DNA from: an uncultured Sphingobacteriales bacterium
GTDB taxonomy: Bacteria > Bacteroidota > Bacteroidia > Chitinophagales > Chitinophagaceae
Assembly: GCA_946887085.1 (NCBI GenBank)
Contig: CAMPKG010000071.1
Location: forward strand, 1 to 12,020
Reading direction: 5' to 3'
Length of the DNA stretch: 12,020 nt
Both the position numbers and the translations under genes were made by a program. The notes beneath the pieces were generated by a model. It ran no database searches. It was not told the origin of the DNA and saw only the letters and a list, made by a program, of their open reading frames with translations. Of the stretch, positions 6,955-12,020 are shown piece by piece (within the stretch, counting starts at the first letter, position 1; each line of letters starts with the position of its first letter).

Positions 6955-8469
6955 ATGCAACAGCCTGAGATATATACACTGGGAGAACTTAAAAGAGCGG
7001 GATATAAGCCCAAATCGGTAAAAGATGAAATACGGCATAATCTAATCCTGTCGATTCAGCAAAAGCAGTCGCCTTTCGATGGGATATTGGGTTATGAGGA
7101 CTCTGTGATCCCGGATGTAGAACGTGCACTGTTGTCGCGTCATAACATTTTGTTCCTGGGGTTACGTGGCCAGGCAAAAACACGCATGGCCCGTGATATC
7201 GTTAATCTGCTCGACGAATGGATCCCGGTCGTTGAGGGAAGCGAAATAAATGACAGTCCTTTCACACCGATATCATTACATGCGCGTGAGTTAATAAATG
7301 AAAAAGCTGACGATACCGCTATCGGGTGGATGCACCGCTCCGAGCGCTACGGGGAAAAACTGGCAACTCCTGATGTGTCGGTAGCCGACTTGATTGGCGA
7401 TGTTGACCCGATAAAAGCTGCGAACATGCGTCTGAGCTTTGCTGATGAGCGTGTGTTGCATTACGGTATCATCCCTCGTTCGCATCGTGGCATTTTTGTG
7501 ATCAACGAGTTGCCCGACCTGCAGGCCCGCATACAGGTTTCTTTGTTCAACATTCTACAGGAGGGAGATATCCAGATCAGGGGGTTTAAGCTGCGGATGC
7601 CGTTGGATATTCTATTTGTATTCACCGCAAATCCGGAAGACTATACAAACCGCGGAAGCATTGTAACACCTTTGAAAGATCGTATCGAAAGCCAGATCAT
7701 CACACACTATCCGAAGACTATTGATATATCCAAAGCAATCACTTCCCAGGAAGCTGATGTTTTAGATGAACAATTGCAAAAAGTTGAGGTACCCGATCTC
7801 TGCAAAACCATCATTGAGCAGATTGCGATTGAAGCGCGCAAGAGCGAATATGTGGACCAGAAAAGCGGTGTGTCCGCGCGTCTGACTATTTCCGCTTATG
7901 AAAATCTTGTGAGTACGGCCGAGCGTCGCGCGTTGCGACACGGCAATGACCGTACAATGGTGCGTATAGCAGATCTTTTAGGCATCATTCCTTCGATTAC
8001 TGGTAAGATCGAATTGGTATACGAAGGCGAGCAGGAAGGACCATTGAATGTAGCATACAGGTTGCTCGGTTTAGCGATCAGGGCTGTATTCATTCAATAT
8101 TTCCCAGATCCCCAAACCTTTAAAAAGCTGGCTAACCAAAAAGCAAAAGCCAATCCGTATCAATCGGTCATAGATTGGTTTGGAAAGAGAAATGAAGTAG
8201 CACTATTGCAGGACGCAAAAGATGAAGTGTACTGGCAGAAACTTTGCGAGGTTGATGGATTATCTGCAGCCGTAAAACAGTTCTATCCGAAAGCAGATGA
8301 TGAACAGTCCGCATTACTCATGGAGTTTTTACTCCATGGCCTTTCAGAATTCTCGCTGATCAGCAAGAAAGGCGTAGAGGCCGGTGGCTATTCTTTTGCT
8401 GACATGTTGGGCAGCATGCTCAATATCCGCCTGAGCGATGAAGAAGAAGACGAAGAGGAGGATTTTTAA
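6955..8469 (+). CDS. MoxR/Mg-chelatase-type AAA+ ATPase
   Basis: This is a 504-residue AAA+ ATPase related to magnesium chelatase subunit I and MoxR proteins. Walker A is GLRGQAKT at 69-76. The Walker B region is GIFVINELPDL at about 179-189, where Asn184-Glu185 replaces the common Asp-Glu. FTANPEDYTNRGSIVTPLKDR is the sensor 1 block with the downstream arginine-rich loop, characteristic of this subfamily. A helical C-terminal region and a very acidic tail (EEEDEEEDF) follow. Such ATPases usually remodel or load metal into partner complexes together with a VWA-domain protein. No VWA gene lies in the window, so the partner is elsewhere. There is no evidence for chlorophyll or cobalamin synthesis here, and true Mg chelatase function is unlikely. 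Its stop overlaps the start of the GGQ protein by one base (TAATG), which suggests coupled translation. The cellular role is unknown. Confidence 0.9.
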   Translation: MQQPEIYTLGELKRAGYKPKSVKDEIRHNLILSIQQKQSPFDGILGYEDSVIPDVERALLSRHNILFLGLRGQAKTRMARDIVNLLDEWIPVVEGSEINDSPFTPISLHARELINEKADDTAIGWMHRSERYGEKLATPDVSVADLIGDVDPIKAANMRLSFADERVLHYGIIPRSHRGIFVINELPDLQARIQVSLFNILQEGDIQIRGFKLRMPLDILFVFTANPEDYTNRGSIVTPLKDRIESQIITHYPKTIDISKAITSQEADVLDEQLQKVEVPDLCKTIIEQIAIEARKSEYVDQKSGVSARLTISAYENLVSTAERRALRHGNDRTMVRIADLLGIIPSITGKIELVYEGEQEGPLNVAYRLLGLAIRAVFIQYFPDPQTFKKLANQKAKANPYQSVIDWFGKRNEVALLQDAKDEVYWQKLCEVDGLSAAVKQFYPKADDEQSALLMEFLLHGLSEFSLISKKGVEAGGYSFADMLGSMLNIRLSDEEEDEEEDF

Positions 8470-8861
8470 TGCGCGACCTGACTTCCGAAGTGTTTTTCAA
8501 GACCGCACGTAGTGGTGGTAAAGGCGGGCAGAACGTCAACAAAGTAGAAACCATGGCAGAAGCATGGTGGCATGTTGATGGTTCAATAGCTGTGACACCT
8601 GAAGAGAAAGGTTGGATCAACGATAAGCTAAAGAACCGCATAAACAAAGAAGGATACCTTATTGTAAAAAGCAGTGAAACACGTTCGCAATTGGAGAACA
8701 AAAACATTGCCCTTAGCAAACTGCAGGCGTTAGTTACACAGGCACTTGTTCGTCCCCGAAAGAGAAAACCTACACGGCCTTCAAAGGCAGCGAAAGAAAA
8801 GCGCCTCGAAACGAAGCGCAAAGAATCTGAAAAAAAGCAAATGAGGCGTAAGGACTGGTAA
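8469..8861 (+). CDS. arfB: ArfB-like peptidyl-tRNA hydrolase (GGQ ribosome rescue)
   Basis: ArfB-type proteins enter stalled ribosomes that lack a stop codon and hydrolyse the peptidyl-tRNA. The GGQ catalytic motif is at residues 19-21 in RSGGKGGQNVNKVET, matching the class I release factor catalytic loop, and there is no stop-codon recognition domain. The 130-residue length fits ArfB (about 140). The C-terminal 45 residues are strongly basic (RPRKRKPTRPSKAAKEK and more Lys/Arg), as expected for the tail that sits in the empty mRNA channel. The N-terminus is a few residues shorter than E. coli ArfB but contains the GGQ domain in full. It overlaps the ATPase gene by one base. Its stop TAA (8859-8861) abuts the stop of convergent murA. 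The symbol is given by family likeness; a related release-factor-like protein of other function is possible. Confidence 0.9.
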   Translation: MRDLTSEVFFKTARSGGKGGQNVNKVETMAEAWWHVDGSIAVTPEEKGWINDKLKNRINKEGYLIVKSSETRSQLENKNIALSKLQALVTQALVRPRKRKPTRPSKAAKEKRLETKRKESEKKQMRRKDW

Positions 8862-10169
8862 TTAGTCTATACGTCTTACGTCGGCACCCAGCGCATTCAA
8901 ACGCTCATCTATTCGTTCATATCCGCGGTCTATCTGATCGTTGTTTTGGATAATGCTCTTGCCTTGCGCCGAGAGTGCTGCAATCAGCAGTGCAACACCC
9001 GCACGGATATCGGGTGATGACATAATAATGCCGCGTAATGGCACTTGCCTGTCAAGGCCAATAACAACTGCCCTGTGCGGGTCACACAGTACAATTTGTG
9101 CACCCATCTCTATCAGCTTATCGACGAAGAAAAGTCGGCTTTCGAACATCTTCTGATGCACCAGCACTGTGCCTTTTGCTTGTGTTGCCACCACCAGGAT
9201 AATACTTAAAAGGTCCGGGGTAAAGCCGGGCCATGGATGATCATATACTGTAAGTATCGAACCATCAATGAATTTTTGCATTCGATAATGATCCTGAGCA
9301 GGCACATGAATATCGTCGCCATTTATTTCAAGCTTGATGCCCAGGCGCTCAAACGTCTCGGGTATAATACCCAGATGCTGAACTCCGGCATTTTTAATGG
9401 TGAGCTCACTTTGGGTCATCGCTGCCAGGCCAATGAACGAACCTACTTCGATCATATCGGCCAGTAGCGTATGAGTGCAGCCTTTCAGTTTTTCAACGCC
9501 TTCAATGGTTAGCATATTAGAGCCGATACCGCTGATACGTGCGCCCATACTGTTCAGCATGCGCGAAAGTTGCTGCACATAAGGTTCGCAGGCCGCGTTG
9601 TAGATAGTTGTAACGCCTTTTGCAAGTACGGCCGCCATGATGATGTTGGCAGTACCGGTAACCGACGGTTCTTCGAGCATGATGTGCGCACCGGCGAGGT
9701 TGGTGCCATCGAGTGTAAACAGGTGCTCCTCCGAATCAAAATCAAAACTAACGCCCAATCTTTCAAAGCCGCGGATATGCGTATCCAGCCTGCGACGGCC
9801 TATTTTATCGCCACCGGGCTGGGGTATGTGCGCCTTGCGGAAACGGGCAAGCATGGGTCCTGCCAGCATAACGGCCCCTCTAAGTTTGCCGGATTTTTTC
9901 TTAAACGATTTATCAGCAAAATAATTGGTGTCTATCTCGGTGGCTTGCAATACTACGGTGTTACGCGATGGACGGTCGACTTTTACGCCCATTTCGGCCA
10001 GCAGTTCTATTAAAGTATTAACATCGAGTATATCGGGCACATTGTTAAAAGTCACCGGTTCATCAGTGAGCAAGCTTGCACACAATACCTGCAAGGCTTC
10101 GTTTTTGGCTCCTTGAGGAATGATGGTACCTTTCAGTGCGTGCCCACCCCTGATCTCAAATGCACCCAT
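8862..10169 (-). CDS. murA: UDP-N-acetylglucosamine 1-carboxyvinyltransferase (MurA)
   Basis: MurA transfers enolpyruvate from PEP to UDP-GlcNAc, the first committed step of peptidoglycan synthesis, in the cytoplasm. The 435 residues fit the family (about 420-440). K22-N23 in PQGAKNEAL is the conserved N-terminal substrate site. KLRGAVMLAGPMLARF at about 95-110 is the next family block. HPWPGFTPDLLS carries the conserved catalytic Asp region. SSPDIRAGVALLIAAL near the C-terminus holds the Arg that contacts PEP. The mobile loop reads PGGDKIGRRRLDTH, so Asp121 occupies the place of E. coli Cys115, the residue alkylated by fosfomycin. The protein is complete. It follows the DUF4290 gene after 8 bases on the minus strand, and that gene probably carries the promoter for both. 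Its stop codon (8862-8864 on the plus strand) touches the convergent arfB-like stop. Confidence 0.97.
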   Translation of the reverse strand: MGAFEIRGGHALKGTIIPQGAKNEALQVLCASLLTDEPVTFNNVPDILDVNTLIELLAEMGVKVDRPSRNTVVLQATEIDTNYFADKSFKKKSGKLRGAVMLAGPMLARFRKAHIPQPGGDKIGRRRLDTHIRGFERLGVSFDFDSEEHLFTLDGTNLAGAHIMLEEPSVTGTANIIMAAVLAKGVTTIYNAACEPYVQQLSRMLNSMGARISGIGSNMLTIEGVEKLKGCTHTLLADMIEVGSFIGLAAMTQSELTIKNAGVQHLGIIPETFERLGIKLEINGDDIHVPAQDHYRMQKFIDGSILTVYDHPWPGFTPDLLSIILVVATQAKGTVLVHQKMFESRLFFVDKLIEMGAQIVLCDPHRAVVIGLDRQVPLRGIIMSSPDIRAGVALLIAALSAQGKSIIQNNDQIDRGYERIDERLNALGADVRRID

Positions 10170-10177
10170 AATGCAGG

Positions 10178-10876
10178 TTATTTATTTTTATTCTTAAACT
10201 TACGATTCTTGTTGTAGCTATTTCCGCCACCGTAATTTCCACCACCACCGCGATTGCCTTGATTTCCGCCGCCTTTGTATCCGCGGTTGCGGCCACCACC
10301 CTGCTGCTGCTGTTGTTGTTTGAAGTTAGCACGTGCATCAAAGTATACACGGAACCCACCCGGCTCAAATTGCAGTTCCCCATTAGTAAGTGCAGCCAGT
10401 TCAGTTTTGATCATGTCATCATGAACGGGCTCGCGGTGCCAGTTGGTATAAGAAAGCTTCATGTAATAACCGATGGCTTGGGTGAAGCCCTGTTTTTTTT
10501 CAGGGTCTTTCTCTGCGAGTGCTTTTTCTATAAGCGCTTCCAGGTTCTTACCCATATGCCTATGCCGAATGCTCGATTGCGGATACGGCAATGGTTCCGG
10601 TTTCTTGTAAAGTTCTTCGGGAGTTGGCGGAGGATACGGTGCATCAACATCCAGTTTAAAGTCGGTCATCTGTACCAGGTGGTCCCACAATTTGTGCTTG
10701 TAGTCCTCTATGGTTTTGAGGTGCGGGTTCAGCGTACCCATCAGTTCGATTATGGCTTCAGCATTGCGCCTGCGCTGATCGCGGTCCTCGAGCGTCATCA
10801 GGTATTCCACCATCCGCTGCACATTTCTTCCGTATTCGGGCATCAGCAGTTTGCTGCGCGTAGTATTGTATTCCAT
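10178..10876 (-). CDS. DUF4290 family protein with low-complexity Q/G/N/R tail
   Basis: This 232-residue protein of unknown function carries the DUF4290 domain (about residues 1-182). Recognisable blocks are MPEYGRNVQRMVEY near 12-25, GTLNPHLKTIEDYKHKLWDH at about 47-66 and YYMKLSYTNWHREPVHDD at about 137-154. I recall DUF4290 genes next to murA in many Bacteroidota, and here it sits 8 bases upstream of murA in the same orientation. The family is predicted to be helical and cytoplasmic, with no signal peptide or membrane segment. The last 46 residues are disordered-looking: six Gln (187-192), then GGGRNRG, GGGNQGNRGGGGNYGGGN and a Lys/Asn-rich end. This composition is like RNA-binding RGG or glycine-rich tails, so an RNA- or ribosome-related role is a hypothesis only. 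Confidence 0.9.
   Translation of the reverse strand: MEYNTTRSKLLMPEYGRNVQRMVEYLMTLEDRDQRRRNAEAIIELMGTLNPHLKTIEDYKHKLWDHLVQMTDFKLDVDAPYPPPTPEELYKKPEPLPYPQSSIRHRHMGKNLEALIEKALAEKDPEKKQGFTQAIGYYMKLSYTNWHREPVHDDMIKTELAALTNGELQFEPGGFRVYFDARANFKQQQQQQGGGRNRGYKGGGNQGNRGGGGNYGGGNSYNKNRKFKNKNK
10301..10318 (-). repeat. CAG/CAA repeat coding for six Gln
   Basis: Read on the minus strand, two CAA and four CAG codons encode Gln187-192 at the junction between the DUF4290 domain and its Gly-rich tail. It is an in-frame trinucleotide tract that could vary in length between strains. Confidence 0.8.
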
Positions 10877-10912
10877 TAGATTGTAAAAGTTAAAAGCTTA
10901 ATGTAAAAATCA

Positions 10913-10925
10913 TTCCCAATGGGAA
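10913..10925. promoter_or_regulatory. Short inverted repeat in the divergent intergenic region
   Basis: TTCCC-AAT-GGGAA has 5-bp arms around a 3-base centre. It lies 37 bases upstream of the DUF4290 start codon, between two divergent genes. It could be an operator for a dimeric regulator, but one short palindrome in about 170 bases may be chance. No second copy was seen nearby. Confidence 0.2.
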
Positions 10926-11025
10926 CGGCTACGGATCAGCGCATTGTTGATTGAGAAACAGTGGCAAGTCTTAGATACAGGGGTGAGCTAATATTGCCGG
11001 GGTACGCTTTAGCAAATATAGGGGA

Positions 11026-11051
11026 TTGTTGACAACTATCCGGTAACTTTA
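11026..11051 (+). promoter_or_regulatory. Candidate promoter for the lipoprotein gene
   Basis: TTG at 11026-11028 and TAACTTTA at 11044-11051 resemble the Bacteroidota -33 and -7 elements (one mismatch in TAnnTTTG), with a short spacing of 15 bases. If the element is used, transcription would start after the ATG at 11051, which would favour the second ATG at 11069 as the translation start. Confidence 0.25.
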
Positions 11052-11068
11052 TGATAAATCACATATAT

Positions 11069-11596
11069 ATGAGAGCATCAAATCATCTGAAAATAATTTT
11101 TCTGGCGCTGGTATTTTGCTCCTGCCAGGAGGAAGAACAGAATGCGCAGCAACCGCCGGTTTTAGAAAACCGGCTACGTATTGAATGCGAACGGCGAAGC
11201 AATCTCTGTAATAACAAAGACGCCATGCGATTTTACCGGAGCGTGCCCCGCATTTACATGGCGCCTGATGGTACAACGCATGTAGACGAGGTTTGGTCAT
11301 CATTTGTCATTTGTTGCGATGTATTTCAAGAGATGATGGACAGCCTGACACTGTACAATGACATGCTTCAGGAAGCCATGCTGGAAGGAAGGGAGTTTGA
11401 GCGCAGATGCGTAATAGATAGCATGGTTACCGTACGCGCCGGCGTCGACTATTACGGTACCTGGACAAGCACCAAACGGTTCGAATGGCTACAATTCGGA
11501 GATAGCACTTTCCGTTGGCTGATGCCCGTTGGTGAAGGTTTCAGGGCGCATAAAGAGGAGTTGGACGAAGCGCTTCAGCGCTGTTGTTTGTTATAA
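11069..11596 (+). CDS. Small Cys-rich lipoprotein of unknown function, probably surface-exposed
   Basis: No family is recognised. The open frame begins at 11051, but the ATG at 11069 (Met7 of the longer frame) gives a normal lipoprotein signal: Arg2 and Lys8, hydrophobic IIFLALVF, then FCSC with Cys19 as the likely lipidated residue (Ser at -1). Both starts remain possible. The residues right after Cys19 are QEEEQ, resembling the acidic lipoprotein export signal described in Capnocytophaga and other Bacteroidota, which sends lipoproteins to the cell surface. The mature part of about 157 residues contains seven further Cys, including two CC pairs, one of them in the C-terminal CCLL. Such density suggests disulfides or metal binding. 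The middle is helical and acidic. It stands alone: the divergent DUF4290 gene lies upstream and a 248-base gap follows. Confidence 0.7.
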   Translation: MRASNHLKIIFLALVFCSCQEEEQNAQQPPVLENRLRIECERRSNLCNNKDAMRFYRSVPRIYMAPDGTTHVDEVWSSFVICCDVFQEMMDSLTLYNDMLQEAMLEGREFERRCVIDSMVTVRAGVDYYGTWTSTKRFEWLQFGDSTFRWLMPVGEGFRAHKEELDEALQRCCLL

Positions 11597-11844
11597 GAAC
11601 GAAAAACAGCAGATCGTTGGGTGGTTGTCTTATCCTCAGATTATGCAGTGAAAAAAACAATATTATAAGGACAATCCTCAATAACTTCTTTAGAATATGA
11701 GCCACAGCGCCTTGGCAAGGGTAATATTACGTTTTTGGCAAAGTAGGATTTTTAAGGCGAGAGCCTATGCCATTTGTAAATGATTTGTTATTGATATAAA
11801 TTATATATTCTGCCGCTATATTTTTATCCCTCCAAACTATACCT

Positions 11845-12020
11845 ATGACGAGATTTATGCGCGGCCTGGTGCCTTTGTTAATGATGCTTGGGATATTTTC
11901 AAATGCCGCAGGCCAGACATCTATCACTTTCAGTTTTACTGGAGGGATGCAGACATATAACGTGCCTGCGGGCGTAACTTTTTTACATGTTACTGCGCGC
12001 GGTGCGCAGGGTGGTAGCGG
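11845..12020 (+). CDS. Secreted Gly-rich protein, N-terminal fragment cut by the window edge
   Basis: From the ATG at 11845 the frame stays open to the right edge (58 full codons). The first 24 residues form a signal peptide: Arg3 and Arg6, hydrophobic LVPLLMMLGIF, then NAAGQ as the likely cleavage region. Met5 at 11857 is a weaker alternative start. The mature protein begins SITFSFTGGMQTYNVPAG and continues VTFLHVTARGAQGGSG. A T-hydrophobic-TFxxTGxxQTYxVPxGVT strand leading into a Gly-rich A/V-x-G-A-x-GG run is the usual start of large Gly-rich surface proteins in Bacteroidota, which often carry adhesion repeats and a C-terminal type IX secretion signal. That C-terminus is outside the window, so the T9SS assignment is inference. 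The 248-base upstream region has no closely linked gene. Confidence 0.75.
   Translation, partial: MTRFMRGLVPLLMMLGIFSNAAGQTSITFSFTGGMQTYNVPAGVTFLHVTARGAQGGS

Noticed and set aside
6955..8469. True magnesium chelatase subunit for chlorophyll or cobalamin synthesis
   Set aside because: No other tetrapyrrole gene is nearby and the Walker B region differs. The MoxR/chelatase-like class without a metal-insertion role fits better.
9237..10116. Several plus-strand open frames opposite murA (76, 147, 95 and 63 residues)
   Set aside because: Shadows of the clearly coding minus-strand murA frame. Their translations have no recognisable motif.
10259..10879. 206-residue plus-strand open frame opposite the DUF4290 gene
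   Set aside because: It runs through the reverse of the Gly/Gln repeats and has no domain. The minus-strand frame is the real gene.
11569..11582. AGCGC-TTCA-GCGCT hairpin at the end of the lipoprotein gene as a terminator
   Set aside because: A 5-bp stem inside the coding sequence, followed by a G/T-mixed stretch and not a T run. It is easily explained by the codons.
11597..11844. Possible small RNA or remnant mobile element in the 248-base AT-rich gap
   Set aside because: No inverted repeats, transposase remnant or stable structure was found. A loose TTGTCTTAT/ATAAGGACAA similarity is too imperfect to count.

Overview
The window looks like chromosomal DNA from a Bacteroidota bacterium, most likely of the Chitinophagaceae/Sphingobacteriia side. 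The evidence is a 731-residue type III glutamine synthetase, a DUF4290 gene directly upstream of murA (a pairing I recall from this phylum), MurA with Asp in place of the usual active-site Cys, a secreted Gly-rich protein start at the right edge, the absence of clear Shine-Dalgarno sequences, and an exact TAnnTTTG (-7 type) promoter element in front of the first gene. Base composition is even, in the mid-40s percent GC by eye. I see no tRNA, rRNA, CRISPR array, insertion sequence, phage gene or integrase, so this reads as core and housekeeping chromosome rather than an island.

Layout from left to right. Positions 28-2223: glnN (type III glutamine synthetase), closed by a strong intrinsic terminator. 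Positions 2272-4006: a tight four-gene plus-strand run (PAT-like GNAT acetyltransferase, DUF1272 Cys-rich small protein, OsmC-family protein, second GNAT) with gaps of 9, 1 and 0 bases. Positions 4038-6877: scoA-scoB (3-oxoacid CoA-transferase), an ArsC-family protein that overlaps scoB by one base, and an exported protein of unknown function. Positions 6955-8861: a MoxR/chelatase-type AAA+ ATPase that overlaps an ArfB-like GGQ ribosome-rescue protein by one base. Positions 8862-10876, minus strand: a DUF4290 protein with a Gln/Gly/Asn/Arg/Lys-rich tail, followed by murA. The murA stop codon abuts the arfB-like stop codon with no base between them. Positions 11051 or 11069 to 11596: a small Cys-rich lipoprotein whose residues after the lipobox resemble a Bacteroidota surface-export signal. 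Positions 11845 to the right edge: the start of a secreted Gly-rich surface protein.

Functionally the window combines nitrogen assimilation (glnN), ketone-body/acetoacetate activation (scoAB), thiol and peroxide chemistry (OsmC, ArsC-like), translation rescue (ArfB-like), peptidoglycan precursor synthesis (murA) and cell-envelope proteins of unknown role. Most genes are recognisable families. The least explained are the exported protein at 5777-6877, the lipoprotein at about 11069-11596, the DUF4290 protein and its tail, and the ATPase, which has no VWA-domain partner in view. I found no convincing new multi-gene system. The 248 bases between 11597 and 11844 are AT-rich and hold no gene or strong terminator that I can support.
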